NCBI RefSeq assembly: GCF_008124865.1 | Contig: NZ_VNHY01000002.1 | Coordinates: forward strand, 868,001-932,000 | Source: Fodinibius salinus | Lineage (GTDB): Bacteria > Bacteroidota > Rhodothermia > Balneolales > Balneolaceae | Direction of reading: 5' to 3' | DNA length: 64,000 nucleotides | Shown: positions 8,326 to 17,119 of the stretch, one piece after another | Layout of the letters: each line of letters opens with the position of its first letter | Numbering within the stretch: position 1 is the stretch's first letter | Notes under the pieces: generated by a model | What the model saw: the letters and a program-made list of their open reading frames with translations, nothing else | Told to the model about the DNA's origin: nothing | The model's database searches: none | Translations under genes and position numbers: made by a program

Positions 8326-10004
8326 CATTTATACATAAGTATCCTAAAGCGGCTAAAGTATCCAAAGCAAATTTTATTGTAGCCTTTATAGCCTTGGCTA
8401 TTGGTGGCTTTTTTGGTTTTATCCAGGCATTACACCGTACGGATGTGTTTCGTGGGTTTGTTAATTCTGGTGAATACTATACGCTGCTTACCGGTCACGG
8501 TGTATTGCTGGCACTTATCTTTACCACCTTCTTTATCGCGGGTTTGTTTGTATGGGGCGTGACACGTAGCCTGGACCGAGAACCCGAAAATATGGCCTAC
8601 ACTTGGTCGTGGTTTTGGCTGATGGTCATTGGAACGGTGATGGCAGCTTTTACCATTCTCGGTGGGTTAGTACCTGACAGCTCCATCCGGGCAGCGGTAT
8701 TGTACACTTTTTATCCACCGTTACAGGCACATCCGGCATTTTATATAGGTTTGGCCATGGTTGTGGTAGGATCATGGATGGCCGCTGCAGATTGGTTTTG
8801 GTCCTATAGCAAATGGCGTGATGATAATCCCACAGAGCGAATACCCATCCTGTCTTTCATGACATTGTTTACCATGCTTATGTGGTATGTTTGTACTATT
8901 GGGTTGGCTATTGAAGTGGTCGGGCTGTTAATCCCCTGGTCGCTGGGATGGGTTGTAGAAATTGAACCACTCTTGCCCCGAACGCTCTTCTGGTTTTTCG
9001 GACATGCTGTTGTCTATTTTTGGCTGTTGCCGGCGTATTATGTATGGTATGCTATTTTGCCAAAGCTTTCGGGAGGTCGGCTTTTTAGTGATTCAATGAC
9101 TCGTATTGTATTTATTATTTTCCTCCTTTTATCAACACCCGTGGGATACCATCACCAGTATGCTGATGCGGGTATTTCGGTTGGATTTAAATTTTATGCC
9201 ATGGCAACAACCATGATGCTCTTGCTGCCCAGTTTGATGACGCTCTTTACTGTAATAGCTAGTATGGAACACGGGGCGAAGCAGCGGGGTGGTAAAGGTT
9301 ATTTTGCATGGATCAGTAAGTTACCATGGAATAATCCTGCTTTTGTAGGGTGTGCATTGGCGGGCATTATGTTCGCCGCCGGTGGATTCAGTGGTATGAT
9401 TAATGCCGGGATGAATATAAACCTGTTGATCCATAATACGATCTGGATACCCGGGCACTTCCACTTAACTGTGGGAACTGCGGTTGCCCTTACCTTTATG
9501 GCTGTTACGTACTGGCTGTTGCCCCAGCTTACAGGACGAAAACTCAAATTCAAAACCTTAGCCCTGATACAACCTTATTCATGGTTCTTGGGTATGACAC
9601 TGATGTCTAACGCAATGCACCGTGCAGGTTTGGCAGGTGTGCCACGTCGTACGGCCGAACCGGAATTTAATACCAATGCGATGAACTTTGAGCCCATTTT
9701 TGGGACCATGAGTGAAATGAAGTGGCAAATTGCTATTGGAGGGACAATCCTTTTGATTTCATTGATCCTGTTCCTCTGGGTGGTAATATCTTCATGGATG
9801 GCTGGACAGAAATCCGAAAAACCAGTCGATGATCATATTCCTGAGCCACTTTCCGGCGTTGAACATACACCGGCCATCTTGGATAATATGAAACTCTGGT
9901 TTGCATTGGCCTTGATACTTGTCGTGTTGGCATATTCGTTCCCACTCTGGGAGATGATACAGGACGGTATCTTTTCACCGGGTGCACTGCCTCGGCCATC
10001 CTAA
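8322..10004 (+). CDS. cbaA: Cytochrome c oxidase subunit I, ba3 type (heme-copper catalytic subunit)
   Basis: This is the catalytic subunit that reduces oxygen to water and pumps protons in the inner membrane. The 560-residue protein carries H59 (GHGVLLAL) as one low-spin heme ligand. For CuB it has H228 in GHAVVY with Tyr232 spaced for the His-Tyr cross-link, plus H277-H278 in GYHHQY. H379 and H381 in GHFH serve as heme ligands. About 13 membrane helices are visible. The YHHQY form and the paired subunit IIa place it in the B (ba3) family, which typically has high oxygen affinity. It starts inside the stop of subunit II. Confidence 0.93.
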   Translation: MTFIHKYPKAAKVSKANFIVAFIALAIGGFFGFIQALHRTDVFRGFVNSGEYYTLLTGHGVLLALIFTTFFIAGLFVWGVTRSLDREPENMAYTWSWFWLMVIGTVMAAFTILGGLVPDSSIRAAVLYTFYPPLQAHPAFYIGLAMVVVGSWMAAADWFWSYSKWRDDNPTERIPILSFMTLFTMLMWYVCTIGLAIEVVGLLIPWSLGWVVEIEPLLPRTLFWFFGHAVVYFWLLPAYYVWYAILPKLSGGRLFSDSMTRIVFIIFLLLSTPVGYHHQYADAGISVGFKFYAMATTMMLLLPSLMTLFTVIASMEHGAKQRGGKGYFAWISKLPWNNPAFVGCALAGIMFAAGGFSGMINAGMNINLLIHNTIWIPGHFHLTVGTAVALTFMAVTYWLLPQLTGRKLKFKTLALIQPYSWFLGMTLMSNAMHRAGLAGVPRRTAEPEFNTNAMNFEPIFGTMSEMKWQIAIGGTILLISLILFLWVVISSWMAGQKSEKPVDDHIPEPLSGVEHTPAILDNMKLWFALALILVVLAYSFPLWEMIQDGIFSPGALPRPS

Positions 10005-10112
10005 CATAGAGACATTTTGATTGCCGATGCGATGGGCTTCCCATATCTTTAGGGATGGATACGCATTAATGTCTAATGTCAGACAAATACATTTTTTGAT
10101 TGTAGGCAATTT

Positions 10113-10685
10113 ATGACTAATCAACCGGAAAAGTCCAGTGATGAAGAATCAAACAAAACCCTTGTTCGTGTTTTAGTTATTGTTGGTATAGGCATTCCCG
10201 TGCTTGTTGAGCTGTTGACCCTCTTTAACCTGATTAACGTTCAGCTTTTTGAGGATGAGAAAGTGGTCAAGCAGCACGCCCAGCCCGTTGAAGTACAAGA
10301 GTATATGATTGGTGATACTCTTTTTGCAGATACAGCTGTTCCCATCACTATTGCTGATATGTTGATTAAAGTTAGTACTCAATCCTGGAAATTTGAGCTG
10401 GCGCTTAGCCGATCTAGAAGAATAGCTTCTGCGGGATCTTCAGTTGCAATAGATAGCTTAAAATTAAAGAGCGGAGAGGTGTTATCCGACGCCCAGAAGT
10501 GGAAGATGGATAAGGCTTCCAAAGCAGATACAACAACATTCAACTGGTTGCTACCATCAGGAGATATGCCAACCATGTTGTATATGAGCGCCCAACAATC
10601 TTTGCCAAAAGATTCTACAAACAATCTGCAGCAGCAAGTACAGCTTGGTAAAATCCCGGTTCGTTATTCTCAGGATAGCGATTAG
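10113..10685 (+). CDS. Uncharacterised membrane-anchored protein linked to the ba3 cluster
   Basis: I do not recognise this 190-residue protein. It has an acidic N-terminus, one strongly hydrophobic helix at about 19-42, and a polar domain that should lie outside the membrane. The outer part has a few acidic strands and a Ser/Gln-rich tail but no cysteine motif, CxxxC or His cluster, which argues against a Sco-like copper chaperone. It lies 108 bases after subunit I in the same direction and ends 5 bases from the convergent copper ATPase gene. That position suggests an oxidase accessory or extra subunit (inference). Confidence 0.7.
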   Translation: MTNQPEKSSDEESNKTLVRVLVIVGIGIPVLVELLTLFNLINVQLFEDEKVVKQHAQPVEVQEYMIGDTLFADTAVPITIADMLIKVSTQSWKFELALSRSRRIASAGSSVAIDSLKLKSGEVLSDAQKWKMDKASKADTTTFNWLLPSGDMPTMLYMSAQQSLPKDSTNNLQQQVQLGKIPVRYSQDSD

Positions 10686-10690
10686 GTTTC

Positions 10691-13048
10691 TTAAGTTTTG
10701 ATCTCCATCTTACGCGATGAATTGCTTACCACAAGCAGGCTGCTTGCAGCCATAGCTACTGCAGCAAAAAGAGGATTAATAATGCCTGCAATAGCCAGTG
10801 GGATGGTTATAATATTATAGAGGAATGCCCATCCTAGGTTCTGACGAATGCGATTTTTTGTTTTTTGAATAGTTGTAAATGCAGCTGGTATCAAAGATAG
10901 GTTGCTGCTTGGAATGACAACTTGTGCAGAGTCGGCCGCAATTGCCGTTAAATTTCCAAATGCAATACCCAGATCGGCCTTTGCCAAGGCCGGTGCATCG
11001 TTACTACCATCACCGGCCATAGCTACTATCCCCATCTGCCGAAGGTTACTAATAATATTCGATTTTGATTCCGGCTTGGCTTCGGTGAATAAAAAGTCTG
11101 GCTTTAATTGTTTCTTAATATATTCCCCCGCTTGCGAACTATCACCGGTTATTAGGGCAATTTTTTTGTCCTGTCGTTGCAAAGAAGCTATCACACTCGG
11201 AGCTTCTTCTCGAAGACGATCACCTACGATCAGTATACTCCGGATGTTATCATCCCAACCAATGCCGACTGGAATGTTGCCCTGCTGGCGACTTTCCTCA
11301 ATTTTTGAAGAATGGAATTCATTAAGGGCAATCCCCTGTTCTTCGAGCCACTCAGGCTGACCCACATAAATCTTTTTGTCATCAATATATCCGCTTACAC
11401 CTGATGTGAAGCTTTCAAAATTCTGGACTTCAATCTCATTATTCGAGTTTAATTCCGCAATAGGAGCTGCAACAGGATGAGAAGAGAAAGTCTCCAGACC
11501 GGCTGCATATTCCAGCGCTTGCTGGTTGGAACCGCGATCGAGTAGATGCATCTTGCCGGTTGTTAAAGTTCCCGTTTTGTCGAAGGCTACGATATCTGCT
11601 TCGGTTTCTTCTTCAAAAAGTGCAGCTGATTTAAAGATGATGTCATTCTCTAGCCCAGTTCTCATGCCAGAAGCAATGGCAAGCGGAGTAGCAAGTCCCA
11701 GGGCACAGGGACAAGAAACAATTAGTACAGCCAGAGCGGCAAGCATGGCGTTAGTTGCTGTACTTCCGCTAAACAGGTGATATCCAAAGGTACCGATACC
11801 CAAAAATATGACTACAGGTACAAAATAAGCCGCGATGCGATCTGCCAGACGCTGTTTGCCGGATCGGGAAGATTGAATATTCCACATTAGCTTCATCAGC
11901 TGATCGATAGTGCGCTGAGTATTGATATCCGGTTTAATAGTAAGCGCATTTTGTGTGAGTATGGTACCGCTCAATACATGATTGCCCGTTTGCTTGGACA
12001 CGGGTTGCGATTCACCGGTTATTAGCGCCTCATTGACGACGCCTTCTCCATCTATGATGGTACCGTCGACGGGGATGCGTTCACCGGCTTTTACAATCAC
12101 TTTATCATCGTGAGTTATATCTGCAATCGAGACTTTTTCCAGATGTCCATTTCTTTGCACAAAAGCGTGATCTAGTTTTTGCTCAGATAGTTTAGTGAGC
12201 AGACTTTGTTTGTTCGATTTGATACGTCTTTCATAGAAATTTCCGATGGATACTACCAGCACGATCGCCATTGTTACATCAAAGTAAATTTCGGCCGATC
12301 CCGTTAAAAGAGCCCCAAAGCTGTATAGGTAGGCACTGACTGCCGCTATAGCAATCAGAAGATCCATATTTGGTTTTAAGACCAATATCGAAACCCAGGC
12401 ACCGCGGAGGATGGGGTAACCTGTATAAAAAAGTACAAAGGAGGTCATGACAAAGATATTGGAAATGAAAAAGTACTGTTCTGCATTAGTGAGTGGAACT
12501 AGTCCTTCGCCACCGATATATGTTGGATAAAAGAATAAGCTGTACAACAGTAGCCCGATGATGCCAAAAAATCCACCGATCATAATACGTACTACATCAT
12601 TCCCATTATCTTCATCAGCTTGGGTATCAAGGTCTCGCAGGTTGTATCCCATCTTACTCAAGCGATCTGAGAAGTCCTCAAGGCCTATTTGCTCTTGATC
12701 ATAGTAGATCTTAATCATTTCCGAAGTGTAGCTTGCCTCGCTTTTATAAATACCGTTCTGACGTTTTGCTATAGACTCGAGGAACGATTCGCAGGTAGCG
12801 CAGTGCATCCCGTCAACTTTAAAGAAGGCTTCTTCATACGATTCGGGGAGAGGCGTTTTTGTTTGTCCTTCTTTTCTGAGTTCAATAGTTTGGTTTTTCA
12901 GCTGCCGGGCTTTGTCCTCTTCCATATCCTGCAGAAGCTTGTACACGTGCAGGCAACCGTGGCAACAAAACACCCCGTCGATGTTATTTTCTTCAATCGG
13001 TGGATCTGGTGTTTCCAGTTCACATAATGTACATTTCTGAGAACTCAT
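10691..13048 (-). CDS. Heavy-metal P1B-type ATPase (CopA/CcoI-like) with N-terminal double metal-binding region
   Basis: A 785-residue ATP-driven pump for Cu(I) or a similar soft metal. It begins with a cysteine-rich segment (C6xxC9, then C28, C29 and C32 in FCCHGC) typical of the DUF2318/CcoI-like metal domain. An HMA domain with GMHCATC (Cys83 and Cys86) follows. The membrane core has the CPC motif (SCPCALGLATP), the phosphorylation site DKTGTLT and the hinge GDGSNDAPAL. This N-terminal pairing is seen in CcoI/FixI pumps that supply copper to heme-copper oxidases, and the oxidase genes are next to it. Only 10 bases separate it from the upstream Nudix gene, so the two are likely co-transcribed. 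Confidence 0.9.
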   Translation of the reverse strand: MSSQKCTLCELETPDPPIEENNIDGVFCCHGCLHVYKLLQDMEEDKARQLKNQTIELRKEGQTKTPLPESYEEAFFKVDGMHCATCESFLESIAKRQNGIYKSEASYTSEMIKIYYDQEQIGLEDFSDRLSKMGYNLRDLDTQADEDNGNDVVRIMIGGFFGIIGLLLYSLFFYPTYIGGEGLVPLTNAEQYFFISNIFVMTSFVLFYTGYPILRGAWVSILVLKPNMDLLIAIAAVSAYLYSFGALLTGSAEIYFDVTMAIVLVVSIGNFYERRIKSNKQSLLTKLSEQKLDHAFVQRNGHLEKVSIADITHDDKVIVKAGERIPVDGTIIDGEGVVNEALITGESQPVSKQTGNHVLSGTILTQNALTIKPDINTQRTIDQLMKLMWNIQSSRSGKQRLADRIAAYFVPVVIFLGIGTFGYHLFSGSTATNAMLAALAVLIVSCPCALGLATPLAIASGMRTGLENDIIFKSAALFEEETEADIVAFDKTGTLTTGKMHLLDRGSNQQALEYAAGLETFSSHPVAAPIAELNSNNEIEVQNFESFTSGVSGYIDDKKIYVGQPEWLEEQGIALNEFHSSKIEESRQQGNIPVGIGWDDNIRSILIVGDRLREEAPSVIASLQRQDKKIALITGDSSQAGEYIKKQLKPDFLFTEAKPESKSNIISNLRQMGIVAMAGDGSNDAPALAKADLGIAFGNLTAIAADSAQVVIPSSNLSLIPAAFTTIQKTKNRIRQNLGWAFLYNIITIPLAIAGIINPLFAAVAMAASSLLVVSNSSRKMEIKT

Positions 13049-13058
13049 AGCTGAGCAG

Positions 13059-13691
13059 TTAATCTTCAGTAAATTCTTTTCTCAATTCTAAAAGTTCGTT
13101 CAACATCATTGCCGTAGCTCCCCACAGGGGCACGCGGTGTACATCCCAATAAGGTACTTCGTAGGTGTGTTGACCGAGCTCCCAATCTTCGACAACGAGA
13201 TTTTCTTTGTGAGCGAGTGAATTGAGTTCTACAGCAAAAACTTCCTCCACCTCGGCGCGATTCAGGTTGAATACCGGGCGTTGATTCATAAATCCTACGA
13301 CAGGAGTAACCCGATTTTCGGAATGGCTGACATACAGTTCACTAAGTTGTCCAATAGTAGTAACTGATTCGGGAGTAATGCCAATTTCTTCATGAGCTTC
13401 ACGTAATGCAGTTTCTTCGGGCGATTCGCCTGATTCGGCACGTCCGCCGGGAAAGCTAATTTGTCCACCATGATCGATATCTCCGCTTCGCAGGGTGAGT
13501 ACCAGTTCGAGTTCTTCTTGCTCGTTTGGAAAAAGAAGAACCAGTACGCTGCTTTGGTGAGCTTGTTCGGAGGGAGTCATTTTTCGACGCTGCCCGTCAT
13601 TTTTTTGAGCGGGTGCCATTTTTAGCTGTGAAGGCCGGCCGGGCAGATTTTTAATCAATCGTTGTTTTAAAAATTTAACCAGCGGTTGCAT
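13059..13691 (-). CDS. Nudix hydrolase, CoA pyrophosphatase (NudL-like)
   Basis: It would cleave coenzyme A or acyl-CoA to 4-phosphopantetheine and adenosine 3,5-bisphosphate. The 210-residue protein has a complete Nudix box from G83 (E89, R97, E98, E101, E102 and G104), directly preceded by the CoA-specific stretch LTLRS with FPGG. The N-terminal 45 residues are basic. It is the first gene of a two-gene unit with the copper ATPase; no functional link is evident. Confidence 0.88.
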   Translation of the reverse strand: MQPLVKFLKQRLIKNLPGRPSQLKMAPAQKNDGQRRKMTPSEQAHQSSVLVLLFPNEQEELELVLTLRSGDIDHGGQISFPGGRAESGESPEETALREAHEEIGITPESVTTIGQLSELYVSHSENRVTPVVGFMNQRPVFNLNRAEVEEVFAVELNSLAHKENLVVEDWELGQHTYEVPYWDVHRVPLWGATAMMLNELLELRKEFTED

Positions 13692-14043
13692 GCAAAAGAT
13701 TCATGATTGATTACATAGTGTTGTCTCGAAGGTATAATATAATTAGTTCATTGCCCAGTCCTGTTTTTAGAAGCCGTATTTTATTGGACTAATGTTTTTA
13801 AAAATTGTAAACCGGATAGTGATAGCTTGGTAATATAATGAGGCCTCCTGATGCTTTAAGCAACGATTTATAAATTATTTTGTAACATTTGGCTTGCCCG
13901 ATAATCCTGTATAGTGATGGGACACAAAATTTTACAAAATAATGCCGAAAAATTTGGCTTTAGTTGGCAAAAACTCCAACTGTTTTTGTGTCCTCATTAA
14001 CTGCCTGTGACAGGGCAAAATTTTAAATAAACACATACTATCT
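13692..14043. other. Divergent spacer between Nudix and subtilase genes
   Basis: This 352-base spacer holds no gene. The half nearest the subtilase contains a strongly self-complementary element at 13920-13993, listed separately. A small hairpin (CCTG-TGA-CAGG, 14004-14014) follows before the ATG. No clear promoter consensus could be fixed. Confidence 0.6.
13920..13993 (+). ncRNA. Candidate structured 5-prime leader with a three-helix junction
   Basis: A perfect 10-base-pair outer helix joins GGACACAAAA (13920-13929) with TTTTGTGTCC (13984-13993). Two hairpins sit between the arms. One is GCCGAA-AAA-TTTGGC (13944-13958, six pairs including one G-U). The other is AGTTGG/CCAACT with an 8-base loop (13962-13981). 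The element ends 50 bases before the subtilase start codon. It matches no riboswitch class I can recall. It may be a regulatory leader, a stabilising 5-prime end, or simply a DNA inverted repeat. Confidence 0.45.
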
Positions 14044-15282
14044 ATGTTTAGTAGAACATTAAACAAGGTAAGCGCAATCTTTGTTGTTGCTCTTCTGGTA
14101 ATAACAGCTTGCGATCAACCGGCAAACGTTCAACAGGAACAAGAAAAACCCAGTGATGCAAAGCTTGAAAAGCTTATGGACCGAATGGGTGATCCCATCG
14201 ACGGGCAGTTTATTGTGGTCTTTGATAACAGTGCTGCTCAAAGTAAAGCGGCGCTTCAAAAGCGGTCGCAGAAAATAAATACTATGATGGGGAAATACAG
14301 TATTAGCAAGGATGCTGTAAAGAGCCGGTATAAAAATGTACTCGGAGGTTTTACGGCTAAACTTTCCAATGAACAACTTGCAGAACTACGTAATGACAAA
14401 AGCGTAGAATATGTCGAACAAGATCGTATTGTAATGCTTTCTCCTCCTAAAACTAATGACCATGCGCCGTGGTGGTGCTACTACTATGGTATTGGTTGCC
14501 ATGATGACGGAGGTGGAAGTGAACAGGTTACTCCATATGGTATTGACCGTGTAGGTGGTGCAACGGCTAGTTCCGGCACGGCCTGGGTTATAGATACCGG
14601 GATTGATCTGGATCATGATGATCTGAATGTCGATCAGTCGCGAAGTGCCACTTTTGTATCTGGCACATCTTCGCCTAATGATGGGAATGGTCATGGTACA
14701 CACGTAGCCGGGACCATTGCTGCTCTGGATAATGATATCGATGTTGTAGGCGTTGCTGCCGGTGCTTCGGTAGTAGCTGTTCGGGTACTTGATAGCAACG
14801 GAAGTGGAAGCTATTCGGGAGTTATTGATGGCATTGATTATGTAGCGGCCAATGCCTCACCCGGTGATGTTGCCAATATGAGTCTTGGCGGCGGTACTTC
14901 TACCTCCGTTGACAATGCAGTTTCAAATGCTGCAGGCAATGGTATTTACTTTGCACTTGCTGCCGGTAATGACGGTGCAGATGCCAATAACTCATCTCCG
15001 GCGCGTGTAAATGGTGCTAATATTTATACTATTTCGGCTATTGATTCCAATGACAATTTTGCGTCGTTCTCAAATTACGGGAACCCACCGGTTGACTATG
15101 CTGCACCGGGTGTTGACGTAGAGTCACTATGGATAAATAATAGTACTAATACCATTAGCGGTACTTCGATGGCTAGCCCGCATGCGGCAGGAGTACTGTT
15201 GGTTACAGGTGGTAACCCTACCAGTGACGGTACGGCCAATGGTGATCCTGATGGCACCGCTGATCCAATTATTCACCAATAA
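14044..15282 (+). CDS. Subtilisin-like serine protease (S8) with I9 propeptide, putative lipoprotein
   Basis: A secreted endopeptidase precursor of 412 residues. The signal peptide ends at a lipobox (VITAC, Cys23), so the protein is probably lipid-anchored. The inhibitor I9 propeptide spans about 50-138 (QFIVVF through VEYVEQDR). The catalytic triad is Asp184 (IDTGID), His217 (GHGTHVAG) and Ser375 (GTSMASPHAAG); the oxyanion Asn lies in AAGNDG. The protein stops 38 residues after the catalytic Ser with a Gly/Asp-rich tail and no C-terminal sorting domain. It stands alone behind a structured leader and ends in a clear terminator. Confidence 0.92.
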   Translation: MFSRTLNKVSAIFVVALLVITACDQPANVQQEQEKPSDAKLEKLMDRMGDPIDGQFIVVFDNSAAQSKAALQKRSQKINTMMGKYSISKDAVKSRYKNVLGGFTAKLSNEQLAELRNDKSVEYVEQDRIVMLSPPKTNDHAPWWCYYYGIGCHDDGGGSEQVTPYGIDRVGGATASSGTAWVIDTGIDLDHDDLNVDQSRSATFVSGTSSPNDGNGHGTHVAGTIAALDNDIDVVGVAAGASVVAVRVLDSNGSGSYSGVIDGIDYVAANASPGDVANMSLGGGTSTSVDNAVSNAAGNGIYFALAAGNDGADANNSSPARVNGANIYTISAIDSNDNFASFSNYGNPPVDYAAPGVDVESLWINNSTNTISGTSMASPHAAGVLLVTGGNPTSDGTANGDPDGTADPIIHQ

Positions 15283-15305
15283 GTAGTAACACTTTTATTG
15301 GTCTT

Positions 15306-15337
15306 GGCACCTGTCTGAAAAGGCAGGTGCCTTTTTT
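15306..15337 (+). terminator. Rho-independent terminator after the subtilase gene
   Basis: GGCACCTG (15306-15313) pairs perfectly with CAGGTGCC (15324-15331), and the stem extends by a C-G and a wobble pair. Six T bases follow at 15332-15337. It lies 24 bases after the subtilase stop codon. Confidence 0.92.
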
Positions 15338-15419
15338 ATTTTATGGATTCACTTTATTACAGCAGCCATAGTTCGTATTTTCTGCACTTTATTACTTACA
15401 ATCACAGATTTTATTATTT

Positions 15420-16424
15420 ATGGACAAAAAGTACGACGTTTATGGTATCGGCAATGCCTTGGTAGATATGGAATTTGAAGTAGCAGAAGACTTCCTCGAA
15501 AAGCATAACGTTACAAAGGGTGTGATGACATTGGTTGATGAGGATACCCAAGCTCGGCTTATAGACGAAATCAATCACGAAGAAACCATTGAAAAGCCGG
15601 GCGGTTCGGCTGCGAACACAATCTTTGCTGTAAGTCAGTTTGGCGGCAAAGGGTTTTATTCCTGCAAGGTGGCAAATGATCGATTTGGTGATATCTATCT
15701 GGAGGATATGAATGAGGCCGGTATTGATACGAATTTTAAGCGCCAAGAGCGCGAAGATGGTATTACCGGTAAATGTTTGGTGATGGTTACCGATGATGCT
15801 GAGCGTACTATGAATACGTATCTGGGTATAACCTCTAACTTGTCGACAAAAGAGATTGACGAGCAGGCTATTCAAAATTCCGAATATGTTTATATTGAAG
15901 GATATTTGGTGGCTTCAGACAAGGGCTATGAAGCAATGAAAAAAACCAAAGAAATTGCCGAGCAGAGTAACGTTAAGACAACTCTTACGCTTTCCGATCC
16001 GGCGATTGTCGAGGGATTTAAAGGTCGGTTTGAAGAAATAGTCGGAGCTTCGGTAGATCTGTTATTTTGTAATGAAGAGGAAGCAAAAATATATACTGGC
16101 AAAGATGATCTGATGGAAGCGCGCGAAGCTCTTAAAAAAGAGGCTAAGCGTTTTGTTATTACACAAGGGAAGAATGGGGCTATGATTTACGACGGCGATA
16201 CCTTTGTAGATATTGAACCCTATGATGTAAATGCTATTGATACGAATGGTGCGGGAGATATGTATGCCGGTGCTTTTTTGTACGGTATCACGAATGGAAT
16301 GGGATATGCTGGCGCCGGAAAACTGGCCAGTCTAGCGGGATCCCGCATTGTTTCACAGTTTGGTCCGCGATTGAAATGGCACGAAGTACAGGAAATAAAA
16401 AATGAGGCGACTTCTACAAAGTAA
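15420..16424 (+). CDS. PfkB-family sugar kinase, probable adenosine kinase
   Basis: A 334-residue ribokinase-fold kinase. The N-terminal GIGNALVDM and the GGSAANT motif near 60-66 bind the nucleoside or sugar; the C-terminal DTNGAGDMYAGAF holds the anion hole and the catalytic Asp of the GAGD signature. The GNALVD start is typical of the adenosine kinase branch found in Bacteroidota and plants, so phosphorylation of adenosine to AMP (purine salvage) is the likely reaction; another PfkB substrate cannot be ruled out. Only 13 bases separate it from rdgB, consistent with a shared nucleotide-metabolism transcript. Confidence 0.85.
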   Translation: MDKKYDVYGIGNALVDMEFEVAEDFLEKHNVTKGVMTLVDEDTQARLIDEINHEETIEKPGGSAANTIFAVSQFGGKGFYSCKVANDRFGDIYLEDMNEAGIDTNFKRQEREDGITGKCLVMVTDDAERTMNTYLGITSNLSTKEIDEQAIQNSEYVYIEGYLVASDKGYEAMKKTKEIAEQSNVKTTLTLSDPAIVEGFKGRFEEIVGASVDLLFCNEEEAKIYTGKDDLMEAREALKKEAKRFVITQGKNGAMIYDGDTFVDIEPYDVNAIDTNGAGDMYAGAFLYGITNGMGYAGAGKLASLAGSRIVSQFGPRLKWHEVQEIKNEATSTK

Positions 16425-16437
16425 ATAAGCATTTTTT

Positions 16438-17025
16438 ATGGGAACCATTGTTTTAGCATCGCGCAACAAAGATAAGATTGAGGAGTTACGGACAACACTG
16501 AAACCGCTGGGTATTACACTCAAATCAACCTATGATTTTCCGAAACTGGAAGAAGTAGTAGAAGATCGGGAAACGCTTAAAGGTAATGCGATAAAAAAAG
16601 CTCAGTATGTTTTTGAGGAGACAGGTATTGCTGCTCTTTCGGATGATACCGGACTCGAAGTTGATGCCCTCGATGGTCGGCCTGGCGTATATTCAGCACG
16701 TTATGCTGGCGAAGAATCGGACTATCAGGATAATGTGGACAAACTGCTGGATGAGTTAGAAAGTGTACCGGCAAAGAAACGTGGCGCACAATTTCGCACG
16801 GTGGTGGCATTTGTTACTGCTGATAACACCTATACTTTTGAGGGTATTTGCCGCGGTATCATTTTAACAAAAAAGTTCGGAGATGGTGGTTTTGGCTATG
16901 ATCCCGTTTTCCGTCCCGACGATTACGACCATACTTTTGCTGAATTGGATCCGGAAATAAAAAATAGAATTAGTCACCGGGCAAAAGCGATCCAAAAATT
17001 TTACAACTGGGTGAAGCAACAGTAG
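16438..17025 (+). CDS. rdgB: XTP/dITP diphosphatase (RdgB/HAM1 family)
   Basis: A house-cleaning enzyme that hydrolyses dITP, ITP and XTP to monophosphates so they are not built into DNA or RNA. The 195-residue protein begins LASRNKDKIEEL (the family's SxNxxK motif), has SDDTGLEVDAL with the catalytic acidic pair near 65-71, RPGVYSARYAG, GFGYDPVF and the closing SHRAKA. All conserved blocks are in order and the length is usual. It lies directly downstream of adenosine kinase. Confidence 0.94.
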   Translation: MGTIVLASRNKDKIEELRTTLKPLGITLKSTYDFPKLEEVVEDRETLKGNAIKKAQYVFEETGIAALSDDTGLEVDALDGRPGVYSARYAGEESDYQDNVDKLLDELESVPAKKRGAQFRTVVAFVTADNTYTFEGICRGIILTKKFGDGGFGYDPVFRPDDYDHTFAELDPEIKNRISHRAKAIQKFYNWVKQQ

Positions 17026-17119
17026 GTTTTTGTTCTTAATCTGTTTAATAAGTGGATTTCAATTTGTTCAAGCTTCTACTCCTGAATGAAGAGATTGGAA
17101 TGACTTTTCTGCGTGCAGT

